Assembly: GCA_030694005.1 (NCBI GenBank)
Contig: JAUXZG010000258.1
Span: 1 to 36,652, forward strand
Origin: Desulfobaccales bacterium
GTDB lineage: Bacteria > Desulfobacterota > Desulfobaccia > Desulfobaccales > 0-14-0-80-60-11
Length of the DNA: 36,652 nt
Direction of reading: 5' to 3'
Positions within the stretch are counted from its first letter, which is position 1. Each line of letters starts with the position of its first letter. Of this stretch, positions 9,880 through 18,075 are shown in pieces. A program made the translations under genes and the position numbers. The notes beneath the pieces were generated by a model. The model made no database searches. It was not told where the DNA came from and saw nothing but the letters and a program-made list of their open reading frames with translations.

Positions 9880-10737
9880 ATGCACGGCGGCGATCTCATT
9901 GACATCTCGTACTTTCCGGGTTGTTCTTTGGCTACCTCCGCCAAGGAAAGCAACATCTCCTTGATGGAGTCCAGCAAGATCCTGGGCCTCAATCTCATTG
10001 AACTGGAAGACTGGAATTGCTGCGGCTCGTCTTCGGCCAGTTGCCTGGATAAAGAACTGGCCTTTGCCCTGGGGGCCCGGGACCTGTCCCTGGCCCCGGC
10101 CGGCCGGCCACTCATGGCCATGTGTCCCCGCTGCCTCCACCACCTGCGCCACGCCCAACTACGCCTGCGGGAAGAGCCGGAAACCCGCCGGGCCCTGGAG
10201 CGCCGCTGGGGGAGGCCCATCTCTCCGGACCTGGAAATCATCCACTTTATGGAGGCCCTGGTGCGAATGGGTCCGGAACGTCTGAAGGGCGGCCAGGTGC
10301 GGAGCTTGAACGGTCTGAAGTTCTTGCCTTATTACGGCTGTACGCTGTTCCGTCCCCCAGCCCTCAGGCGGCAAAAGTACTTTCAGGCCGAGATGGGCAC
10401 CGTCCTGACCACCCTTGGCGGCCAGGAATTGACCAAAGCGCTCATCTACCGCTGTTGCGGCTCCTTTCTTTCCGCGGCCCGGGCCGACGTGGTCACCCCG
10501 CTGGTGAACGAGATCATGGAAAGCGCGGTGGCCACCGGCGCGGAGTGCCTGGTCACGGCCTGCGCCATGTGCCAGCTCAACCTGGAGATCCGCTGCACCT
10601 GGGAGCCCAAGATTCCCATCTTTCATTTTTCGGAGATCCTGGCCCTGGCCCTGGGAGCCCAGGATTATGAGGGCTGGTTCGACCGCCACCTGGTGGACCC
10701 CAGACCTTTGCTGCTGGCCCGGGGCCTGATTACCTAG
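9880..10737 (+). CDS. Heterodisulfide reductase subunit B-like protein (two CCG domains)
   Basis: YFPGCSL...NCCGSSS...CPRC and YYGCTLF...RCCGSFLS...CAMC motifs. Confidence 0.92.
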   Translation: MHGGDLIDISYFPGCSLATSAKESNISLMESSKILGLNLIELEDWNCCGSSSASCLDKELAFALGARDLSLAPAGRPLMAMCPRCLHHLRHAQLRLREEPETRRALERRWGRPISPDLEIIHFMEALVRMGPERLKGGQVRSLNGLKFLPYYGCTLFRPPALRRQKYFQAEMGTVLTTLGGQELTKALIYRCCGSFLSAARADVVTPLVNEIMESAVATGAECLVTACAMCQLNLEIRCTWEPKIPIFHFSEILALALGAQDYEGWFDRHLVDPRPLLLARGLIT

Positions 10738-11019
10738 CAGGATTTTAAAGGAGGGGCCGGGGTTGAAGGCCCTTCTACCTCCTTTATGGTCTATACCTGG
10801 CTGGAAAAAGAGAGGGGTGGCGGCCACCAGGACCGCCGGCCCCACCCCTGCCGTTTGTTCAGGCAAGTGGTGGAGGGTTCCCGGGGAGGCAGGTTTTTCT
10901 TTCCGGTTTGGCGCGGCGGTCTTTAACCTTAAACCACCAGATTTAGAGAAGGAAAGCTACAGGAAGCGGGACTTTGGGGGCTGAACGGGGGCCGGGCTCA
11001 CCCAGCCCCTTAAGTTTTT

Positions 11020-11754
11020 TCACCAGTTGGCGTCAAACAAGTCGGTGATATGGGAGAAAAAGCCCCTTTCGGGTTTTTTGTCAGCAGTGGCCAGGATGGC
11101 CTGGCACTCCTCGATATATTTCTGCACCTCGGCCTTTTTGGGGAAGTCCGGGTATTCCTGCGCCACCACCTGAAAACGGTCTAAGGCTGCCTGGTAGCGT
11201 TTCGTCCGGTAATAGAACTCCGCTACATAAAATTCGTGTTCCCCTAAGTCCTGCCGACAGCGGGCCAAGTATTTATCAGCTTTGGGAATATATTCGCATT
11301 GGGGGAATTTTTGCTTCAGCCGGCGAAATTCCGCCAGGGCCTTGAGGGTGAAAGTCTGGTCCCGGTCGATGGTGGAGCGCTGGCGGTAGTAACACAACCC
11401 CTGGCGAAAGATACAATAGGGAACGGCTTTATTGGTGGGGTGCAGTTTTTCAAATTCCTTGTAAGCCTGGAGAGCTTCGTCGAACTTCTTTTTATAGAAA
11501 TAGGCATCGGCTACCTTGATTTGGGCCAACATAGCCTGATCGCTGTAAGGATAACGGTCCCGCACTTTTTCGAAAGTCTCAATGGCATCGTCATATTTTT
11601 TCTTTTTCAATTGCTTGATGCCTTCTTGAGCCATCACGTCCGGGGGCTTTTCCGGGTTCTTTTTGCCAAACCAACCTTTTATAGTGCCGCAGTGGCTAAT
11701 GAGGGCCACTGCCAGCAGGGGAAAGAGGAGTCTGAGGCATTTTTTCGGTAACAT
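11020..11754 (-). CDS. bamD: Outer membrane protein assembly factor BamD-like (TPR)
   Basis: Short N-terminal export segment; EGIKQLKKKKYDDAIETFEKVRDRYPYSDQAMLAQIKVADAYFYKKKFDEALQAYKEFEKLHPTNKAVPYCIFRQGLCYY. Confidence 0.88.
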   Translation of the reverse strand: MLPKKCLRLLFPLLAVALISHCGTIKGWFGKKNPEKPPDVMAQEGIKQLKKKKYDDAIETFEKVRDRYPYSDQAMLAQIKVADAYFYKKKFDEALQAYKEFEKLHPTNKAVPYCIFRQGLCYYRQRSTIDRDQTFTLKALAEFRRLKQKFPQCEYIPKADKYLARCRQDLGEHEFYVAEFYYRTKRYQAALDRFQVVAQEYPDFPKKAEVQKYIEECQAILATADKKPERGFFSHITDLFDANW

Positions 11755-11759
11755 GGGCC

Positions 11760-12689
11760 TTACCTCTGATGAAGACCGGCCAGGTAATTTTCGGCGGCAA
11801 AGGCGGCGGTGGCGCCGTCCCCCACCGCGGTGCTGATTTGCCGCAAAAGTTTTTGGCGCACATCACCCGCGGCGAAAATCCCCGGGATAGAAGTGGCCAT
11901 CTGGTCATCGGTGATAATGAAGCCCCACTCATCCATGGGGACGCTACTCTGAAGCCAATCGGTGTTGGGGGTGACGCCCACCAAGATGAAGACCCCGGCG
12001 ACGGGCAGGGTGGAGCGCGCCCCGCTTTTGACATTTTTAAGTTCCAAGGCCTCCACCACCTGGGTCCCTTTGATTTCCGACACCACGGTATCCCAATGGA
12101 TCTGGACCTTTTCCTGGGCCAGGACCTGTTCCTGGAGGATTTTGGCGCCCCTAAGGGCGTCCCGGCGATGGAGCAGGTGAATCTTGGCGGCGAAGCGGGT
12201 GAGGAACAGGGTGTCGGTGAGGGCGGTATCGCCGCCGCCCACCACGGCGATTTCCTGGTCCCGGTAAAGGGCGCCGTCACAGGTAGCGCAAAAGCTGACC
12301 CCTTTGCCGGTAAGCTCGTCTTCTCCTTTAACTCCCAGGCGCCGGTAACGGGCGCCGCTGGCGATGATCAGGGCCCCGGCGGTAAGCTGCCGGCCCTCCA
12401 AGATTAATTTATGAGGGGGGCCTATCTTAAGCCCCTTAACTTCGGCGACCTGGAACTCCAGGCCGAAGCGCTCCGCTTGCCGGCGCAGGCGATCGCTCAG
12501 CTCAAATCCGGAAATGCCTTCAGGAAAACCGGGGTAGTTCTCCACCAGGTCGGTGGTCATTACCTGACCGCCGTGGATAAGTTTTTCCAGAAGCAGGGTT
12601 TGGAGTCGGGCGCGGCCGGCATAGATGCCGGCGGTCAGTCCTGCCGGGCCGCCGCCGATGATAATTAAATCATAATCCCAAGAAGTCAT
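11760..12689 (-). CDS. trxB: Thioredoxin-disulfide reductase
   Basis: IIGGGPAGLTAGIYAGRA, redox CATCDGALY motif, second NAD(P) site VVGGGDTALTDTLFL; next to trxA. Confidence 0.95.
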   Translation of the reverse strand: MTSWDYDLIIIGGGPAGLTAGIYAGRARLQTLLLEKLIHGGQVMTTDLVENYPGFPEGISGFELSDRLRRQAERFGLEFQVAEVKGLKIGPPHKLILEGRQLTAGALIIASGARYRRLGVKGEDELTGKGVSFCATCDGALYRDQEIAVVGGGDTALTDTLFLTRFAAKIHLLHRRDALRGAKILQEQVLAQEKVQIHWDTVVSEIKGTQVVEALELKNVKSGARSTLPVAGVFILVGVTPNTDWLQSSVPMDEWGFIITDDQMATSIPGIFAAGDVRQKLLRQISTAVGDGATAAFAAENYLAGLHQR

Positions 12690-12703
12690 GCCGGTCCGAG
12701 GGA

Positions 12704-13027
12704 TTAGAGGGCTTTTTTCAGGGCACTTTCGATGATGGAACGGGAAACGGCGCCGGTAATCTGTTCGACTACCTGGCCCCCTTTAAAGATAATCAGGGTC
12801 GGGATGGCCCGGATGCCGTACTGGGCAGGAGTTTTGGCATTTTCATCCACATTCATTTTAGCTACTTTCACCTTCCCCTGATAATCACGGGCCAGTTCTT
12901 CCACCACCGGGGCGATAGCCCGGCAGGGGCCACACCAGGCGGCCCAAAAATCCACCATGGCCGGAAGATCAGATTTCAGGATCTCCTGCTCAAAATCGGC
13001 GTCGCTCACCTGAAGAGGTTCAGCCAT
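12704..13027 (-). CDS. trxA: Thioredoxin
   Basis: WAAWCGPCRAIAPVVEELA active site; 107 aa. Confidence 0.97.
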   Translation of the reverse strand: MAEPLQVSDADFEQEILKSDLPAMVDFWAAWCGPCRAIAPVVEELARDYQGKVKVAKMNVDENAKTPAQYGIRAIPTLIIFKGGQVVEQITGAVSRSIIESALKKAL

Positions 13028-13154
13028 CTCTTTCTCCTTAGTTAAAATTAAGGGTAGATATTTTTATATTACTATCTTTTTTCCCTGTTGCTTGTCAATT
13101 ACTTTTGCGGGGTGATGGCAGGAAGAACGTGGCTTTCCAGGGCCAGGTCACGGT

Positions 13155-13325
13155 GTTGGGCCTCCCCCAAACCCTCTCCCCCAATCCCTTATGGGGTTAA
13201 AATTGGCTGGGTAAGGCGAGAGGCCAACGGCCTCGCCTTACCCAGCCTCCATATGCGGGTTGGGTGGGGGGTTTGGGGGGAGGGCAGGGACCTCAGGTCC
13301 CTGGCCCTCCTCCCAACCCTCTTCA
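13155..13325. repeat. GC-rich modular palindromic repeat, copy 4
   Basis: B-C-B'-A'; central stem GGCTGGGTAAGGCGagAGGCC-aac-GGCCTCGCCTTACCCAGCC (13205-13246). Confidence 0.85.
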
Positions 13326-13331
13326 ACTACC

Positions 13332-13363
13332 AAAAAAAAGCCCGGTCCTTTAAGGACCGGGCT
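13332..13363 (-). terminator. Rho-independent terminator downstream of metF
   Basis: On the minus strand AGCCCGGTCCTTAAAGGACCGGGCT followed by a T-run, just 3' of the metF stop. Confidence 0.9.
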
Positions 13364-13379
13364 AGAGGCGGTGTCTGAT

Positions 13380-14306
13380 TTAATCAACCTTGGGTCGGGG
13401 CACCAGTTTGGCGGTTTCCAGGATTTCTGGTACCCGTTCTTCCCATTCGATGGCCATGAGGTGGATACCGGCGATGCCTTTCATCTCCAGGCATTCATGG
13501 ATCTGCTCCACCGCGAGCTTGATGCCTTCCGCGGCCTGTTTGTCTTTGGGGACCCCCCGCAGCCGGGCGATACAAGAATCAGGCACGTCCAGGCCGGGGA
13601 CGAATTTTTTCATGTAGTTGGCCATACCCACAGACTTAAGCGGGGTGATGCCCGCCAGGATGTAAGCCTTTTCCGTGAGGCCCATGTCGTTGGCCATTTC
13701 CATGAAATGGCGGAACCTTTCCATGTTGTAGATGCACTGAGTCTGGATGAACTGGGCCCCGGCGGCGATTTTCTTGCCCATGCGCACCACCCGAAAATCC
13801 TGGGGGTCGGCGAAGGGGTTGGCCGCGGCGCCGATGAACATCTGGGGGCGGCCCTGCACCTCGGTGCCGCTGACCATCTTGCCTTCATCCCGCATGGTCT
13901 TCACGGTGTGCAGCAGCATGATGGAGTCCAGGTCATGGACGTTCTTGGACTGGGGATGGTCTCCGAAGGACTGGTGGTCGCCGGTGAGGCACAGCAGGTT
14001 TTTTATCCCTAAGGCCGCGGCCCCCAGGACGTTGCTTTGCAGGCCGATGCGGTTCATATCCCGGGTGACCATCTGCATCACCGGCTCCAGGCCCATCTCC
14101 AGCAGGATTTTGCTGGCGGCCAGGGAACAGAAGCGCACCACCGCGGTCTGGTTGTCGGTGACATTGACGGCGTCGCCACAGCCCTTTAAAAAAGAAGCCT
14201 TATGGCGAAAATGCTCGGCGTCCGCCCCCCGGGGGGGGCCGCATTCGCAAGTTACCGCTTTGTGGCCGCTTTTGAGGATCTTTTCCAGGTTGCTTCCGGC
14301 GGTCAT
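13380..14306 (-). CDS. metF: Methylenetetrahydrofolate reductase
   Basis: VTCECGPPRGADAEHFRHKA, GIKNLLCLTGDHQSFGDHPQSKNVHDLDSI, QFIQTQCIYN; adjacent to metV-type gene. Confidence 0.93.
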   Translation of the reverse strand: MTAGSNLEKILKSGHKAVTCECGPPRGADAEHFRHKASFLKGCGDAVNVTDNQTAVVRFCSLAASKILLEMGLEPVMQMVTRDMNRIGLQSNVLGAAALGIKNLLCLTGDHQSFGDHPQSKNVHDLDSIMLLHTVKTMRDEGKMVSGTEVQGRPQMFIGAAANPFADPQDFRVVRMGKKIAAGAQFIQTQCIYNMERFRHFMEMANDMGLTEKAYILAGITPLKSVGMANYMKKFVPGLDVPDSCIARLRGVPKDKQAAEGIKLAVEQIHECLEMKGIAGIHLMAIEWEERVPEILETAKLVPRPKVD

Positions 14307-14974
14307 TTTTTGAGTTCCTCCCTAATCATGGTGCGTAACCCGCCGTCGCGGCTGGTGGACCAATCTTTATATAATTTGACCTCAACCAGGTTGTGCAGGT
14401 GGCCGAGGTTTTTCAGGCGGTCATAGATGAGCTGCCAGATGCAGGGGATGGAGCCTTTGCCCACTTCGCAAATTCCCTCAGAGGAGCCGCCGCAGGGGCC
14501 GTTCAAGAGTTGTTTGGCGCAGCGGGTGATGGGACACAGCCCGCCGAAGTGGTGGATGATGCAGTTACCGCAGGCCTGGCAGAATTCTTTCCACACCCCG
14601 TGCTCTTGAGAGCCGCCGATGCAGGTGGTGTTGATACCGGGATAAACATTAAGATAGGGGTAACGGGCCACCACATATTGGGGCCCGACGCTGCAGGCAA
14701 TGGAGACCAGGGCGTCGGCGTCCGTCACCAGGTCGTCCAGGGGTTCAATGTATTCCGGATCGCATTGCCTCTCACAGGTGTATTCTTTGATTTCCAGTTC
14801 GTTGCCGCTGGCTTTGCGGGCGATGCGCAACTCCGTGGCCAGGATGGCCACCTCTTTTTCCCCGCCCACATTACAGACGGTGACGCAACCTTTACAGCCG
14901 GCTACCACCACCTTTTTGAAATCCTTGATCATCTCCAGGATTTCCGCCAGGGGTTTTGATTCCCCGATGACCAT
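14303..14974 (-). CDS. metV: Methylenetetrahydrofolate reductase C-terminal domain protein (MetV-type, Cys-rich)
   Basis: Cys-rich (CKGCVTVCNVGG, CERQCDPEY, CQACGNCIIHHFGGLCPITRC) with GPCGG; 4-nt overlap with metF. Confidence 0.9.
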   Translation of the reverse strand: MVIGESKPLAEILEMIKDFKKVVVAGCKGCVTVCNVGGEKEVAILATELRIARKASGNELEIKEYTCERQCDPEYIEPLDDLVTDADALVSIACSVGPQYVVARYPYLNVYPGINTTCIGGSQEHGVWKEFCQACGNCIIHHFGGLCPITRCAKQLLNGPCGGSSEGICEVGKGSIPCIWQLIYDRLKNLGHLHNLVEVKLYKDWSTSRDGGLRTMIREELKK

Positions 14975-15023
14975 AGGGTTCCTCCTCTCCCATTAATGCA
15001 AAAACCGCGCTAACTAACAAATA

Positions 15024-15170
15024 ATGGCCCCTCCGCCCGGTAACGGGTGGTGAGGCGCTGGCCACCTAAGAGCGGAACCGCGCCCACCTGGGAAGGCCTG
15101 GGTAGATACTCAGTTCGCTTAGGGGCGAGTCAACCTCTTAAGAAGGCTAGCCTTACCAAAGAGTTTTGTA
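15024..15170 (-). ncRNA. Candidate structured 5' leader of metV-metF (unassigned)
   Basis: Between a minus-strand TTGACA-N17-TAAAAT promoter and metV. Contains stem TGGCC/GGCCA enclosing CCTC/GAGG and a 6-bp hairpin CGCCCG(gtaa)CGGGTG, plus CCTAAG/CTTAGG enclosing smaller hairpins. Complementarity by eye; no covariance evidence. Confidence 0.4.
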
Positions 15171-15183
15171 CAACTATTCACAT

Positions 15184-15212
15184 ATTTTATGAACCAGGGG
15201 GCATTTTGTCAA
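15184..15212 (-). promoter_or_regulatory. Sigma70-like promoter for metV-metF
   Basis: Minus strand TTGACA (15212-15207), 17-bp spacer, TAAAAT (15189-15184). Confidence 0.65.
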
Positions 15213-15268
15213 ATATAAAAAGCCGGCAGATTTTTTGTTCAGGGTATTCTTAGAGGAAAAAATATTTA

Positions 15269-15297
15269 TTGACAAACCCTGGCAATGTTGTTTAAAA
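15269..15297 (+). promoter_or_regulatory. Sigma70-like promoter for fhs
   Basis: TTGACA (15269-15274), 17-bp spacer, TTAAAA (15292-15297), about 150 bp upstream of fhs. Confidence 0.55.
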
Positions 15298-15323
15298 GGG
15301 GAGACTATGTGAAAAAAAGTATG

Positions 15324-15420
15324 AACCCTGGCGTGATCTGACCCAGAGGGAAGCGCGCTAATGGGTTGCTTTGTGACTATCCCGGTCATTGGTATATGCC
15401 GGGAATTAAACAGTAATCAC
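15324..15420 (+). ncRNA. Candidate structured 5' leader of fhs (unassigned)
   Basis: Stem AACCC-TGGCG / CGCTA-at-GGGTT (15324-15367) enclosing TCTGaccCAGA, then stem GTGA/TCAC (15373-15420) enclosing TCCCGG/CCGGGA. By eye only. Confidence 0.4.
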
Positions 15421-15445
15421 AAAACCTTAAGGAGGCTAGGTTTCT

Positions 15446-17230
15446 ATGGCGAAGTATGATCCCACCAAACAATCGGACTGGCAGATTGCGGAAATTGCCG
15501 AAGCGGAAATGATTCCCTTCGACACGATGTGCGACAAACTGGGAATCCCTAAAGATGAGCGCATCCCTATGGGTCAGAAAATCGGGCGCGTGGACTACAT
15601 GAAGTGCCTGGAGCGCCTGAAGGCCAAGCCCGACGGCAAGTACATCGAGGTCACCGCCATCACCCCCACCCCCCTGGGCGAAGGCAAATCCACCTCCTCC
15701 ATGGGCCTCATCGAAGGCCTGGGCAAACGCGGCATGAACGTGGGCGGCTGCATCCGCCAGCCTTCTGGCGGCCCCACCATGAACATCAAAGGCTCCGCCG
15801 CGGGTGGCGGCATCTCCCTGCTCATCCCCTTAACCGACTTCTCCCTGGGCCTCACCGGCGACATCAACAACATCATGAACGCCCACAACCTGGCCATGGT
15901 GGCCGCCACCTCCCGGCTGCAGCACGAGTTCAACTATGACGACGCCCAGTTGGCCAAACGGAATTTGAAGCGCCTGAACATCGATCCGAAAAACTTCGAA
16001 ATGGGCTGGATCATGGACTTCTGCGCCCAGGCGCTGCGCCACATCATCATCGGCATGGGCGGCAAGATGGACGGCTTCATGATGAAGTCCTCCTTCGGCA
16101 TCGCGGTGTCCTCGGAAGTGATGGCCATCTTATCGGTGTTCACCTCTCTGGAAGACTTGCGGAAGCGGTTGAACGAAATGGTGGTGTGCTACGATAAGAA
16201 GGGCAACCCCATCACCACCGGCGACCTGGAAGTGGGCAACGCCATGACCGCCTGGATGGTGCCCTCCATCAACCCCACCCTGATGCAGACCGTGGAGAAG
16301 CAGCCCTGCTTCGTGCACGCCGGGCCCTTCGCCAACATCGCCGTGGGCCAGTCCTCCATCGTCGCCGACCAGATCGGTTTGAAGCTGTTTGATTACCATA
16401 TCACCGAGTCCGGCTTCGGCGCGGACATCGGCTTTGAGAAGTTCTGGAATGTCAAGTGCCGCTTCAGCGGCCTCATTCCCCACGTATCGGTGATCACCTC
16501 CACCGTGCGTGGCCTGAAGCACCACGGGGTCAACGCCGGCTCCCTGCCCTGCCCGCCGGGCAAACCGATTCCCAAAGAATATTTCTCGCCCTCGCCAAAG
16601 ACCTTTGCATGGCTGGAAGACGGGGTGGAAAACCTCTGCCAGCATATCCGCACCGTCAAGAAAGCCGGCATCACCCCGGTGGTGTGCATCAACTCCTTCC
16701 ATTTCGACAGCGACGAGGAGCACGCCCTCATCCGCCGTCGGGCCGAAGCCGAAGGCGCCATGGTGGCCGTGTCCCGGCACTGGCAGTTCGGCGGCGAAGG
16801 CGCCCTGGAATTCGCCGATGTCGTTATGGATGCCTGCAAAGAAAAACCCAAGTTCAAGTTCCTCTATCCCAACGAGCTGCCCCTTCGCAAGCGCGTTGAA
16901 CTCATCGCCAAGGAAGTGTACGGCGCGGCGGGCGTAGCCTTTGCCCCCGAGGCCAACGCCAAGGCGGAGCGCTTCGAGAAGGATCCCAAGTACAACGAAT
17001 ACGCCACCATGATGGTGAAGACGCACCTGTCCCTGACCCATGATCCCACGATCAAAGGCACCCCCAAGGGTTGGACCCTGCCGGTGCGGGACTTCCTGAT
17101 TTACGGCGGCGCCAAGTTCATCTGCCCGGTGTGCGGCGCTATCAGCCTCATGCCCGGCACCAGCTCCGACCCGGCCTACCGGCGGGTGGACGTGGATGTC
17201 AAGACCGGCAACGTCAAGGGAATATTCTAA
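15446..17230 (+). CDS. fhs: Formate--tetrahydrofolate ligase
   Basis: [17 protein letters not shown]-loop, [34 protein letters not shown]-terminal [25 protein letters not shown]; preceded by AAGGAGG. Confidence 0.94.
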   Translation: MAKYDPTKQSDWQIAEIAEAEMIPFDTMCDKLGIPKDERIPMGQKIGRVDYMKCLERLKAKPDGKYIEVTAITPTPLGEGKSTSSMGLIEGLGKRGMNVGGCIRQPSGGPTMNIKGSAAGGGISLLIPLTDFSLGLTGDINNIMNAHNLAMVAATSRLQHEFNYDDAQLAKRNLKRLNIDPKNFEMGWIMDFCAQALRHIIIGMGGKMDGFMMKSSFGIAVSSEVMAILSVFTSLEDLRKRLNEMVVCYDKKGNPITTGDLEVGNAMTAWMVPSINPTLMQTVEKQPCFVHAGPFANIAVGQSSIVADQIGLKLFDYHITESGFGADIGFEKFWNVKCRFSGLIPHVSVITSTVRGLKHHGVNAGSLPCPPGKPIPKEYFSPSPKTFAWLEDGVENLCQHIRTVKKAGITPVVCINSFHFDSDEEHALIRRRAEAEGAMVAVSRHWQFGGEGALEFADVVMDACKEKPKFKFLYPNELPLRKRVELIAKEVYGAAGVAFAPEANAKAERFEKDPKYNEYATMMVKTHLSLTHDPTIKGTPKGWTLPVRDFLIYGGAKFICPVCGAISLMPGTSSDPAYRRVDVDVKTGNVKGIF

Positions 17231-17286
17231 ACAGCATCACAATATTTTCCTCCAGGCCCTTCGGGGCCTGGAGGCCTTATAAGCCT

Positions 17287-17336
17287 CCGGCTTTCGGGAA
17301 TATGGCCTAAAGCGGCCCCTGGAAGCCGGTTTTTTT
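17287..17336 (+). terminator. Probable Rho-independent terminator downstream of fhs
   Basis: CCGGCTT...AAGCCGG followed by TTTTTTT. A separate strong hairpin CCTCCAGGCCC-TTCG-GGGCCTGGAGG (17249-17274) lies just upstream. Confidence 0.7.
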
Positions 17337-17368
17337 ATGATTGCCCCAAGTCCCACTCATAGCAATAT

Positions 17369-17701
17369 AAGACCTCTGAAAAAATAGTTATACACAGCGT
17401 CATTAATTGAACATGCACAAGGAGGTTCCATTTTTGTCATTCTGAGCCGCCGCAGGCGGTGAAGAATCTCGAATTTACCGGCAATCATGAGACCCTTCGC
17501 CTGCGGCTCAGGGTGACAAAAAGGGCAGTATTAACGTGGGAAAACCATAATCATGTCCAATTATTTATGACGCTATGTATAATTGGGGTAATTTCTCTAG
17601 TGGGCGGCCAGAGACGGCCGCCCCACCTCTTTAATTTCTCTGGTGGGGCGGGCCTCCGTGCCCGCCATAACTAGTTTTTCCTGTCATTTTTCAGAGGTCT
17701 T
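17369..17701. mobile_element. MITE-like non-autonomous nested inverted-repeat element
   Basis: Perfect 15-bp terminal inverted repeats AAGACCTCTGAAAAA (17369-17383) / TTTTTCAGAGGTCTT (17687-17701); inner IR TTATACAyAGCGTCAT... (17388-17414 vs 17552-17582); core IR TTTTTGTCAyyCTGAGCCGC (about 17431-17524). Confidence 0.75.
17642..17666. repeat. REP-like palindrome GGTGGGGCrGGCCTCCGTGCCyGCC (copy 1)
   Basis: Nearly identical copy at 20520-20544; both self-complementary GGCrGGC...GCCyGCC. Confidence 0.75.
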
Positions 17702-17933
17702 TATTTGGTTTCAGGTAGCCCAGGCCCCTGGGCCGGGCTTTTTCACCAGACCTTGGCTAAACTGAGGCAGAAAATGTGGAAGGGCGTTGCTAGCCAATCA
17801 GGCAAAATCGCTTCGGCCGGCCGGAAAACGACCGGCCCGGGGCGTCTGTTCTATCTGGAGTTGCGGTTTGTTTGCCCTTGCCAATCTTTTCCCTAGCCCC
17901 TCATCCCTTAAGGAATTCTTGATTTTTGTTTTT

Positions 17934-17947
17934 GTGATATTTATCAC
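17934..17947. promoter_or_regulatory. CRP/FNR-superfamily-type operator candidate
   Basis: Perfect 14-bp palindrome GTGATATTTATCAC (TGTGA-N6-TCAC type) about 130 bp upstream of the nfnA-like gene. Confidence 0.4.
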
Positions 17948-18075
17948 TTGCATCTTTTCCCCCACCCGTGGTAAAAATCCAACGATGTAGCAGAGACCAA
18001 GGCAGGCTTTGAAATGAGCCGGCTGGGACAGTCACGGCGGAAGAAAATTTTCACCCATTGAGGAGAGTTGCGCCT

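Noticed and set aside
10738-11019. ORF 10763-10984 and hdrB/bamD convergent region
   Set aside because: No recognisable domain in the translation and no strong structure; left unannotated.
9284-14974. A single HdrCB-MetVF operon
   Set aside because: hdrCB is on the plus strand and metVF on the minus strand, with bamD-trxB-trxA between them.
15024-15170. Assignment of the metV leader to 6S RNA, RNase P RNA, T-box or cobalamin riboswitch
   Set aside because: Compared from memory with each consensus; only short chance similarities (for example a TAAGAGCG..CCGCGC-like string as in RNase P), not the full set of conserved elements.
16130-17041. 303-aa minus-strand ORF
   Set aside because: Antisense to fhs; His/Gly/Val-rich mirror translation with no recognisable domain.
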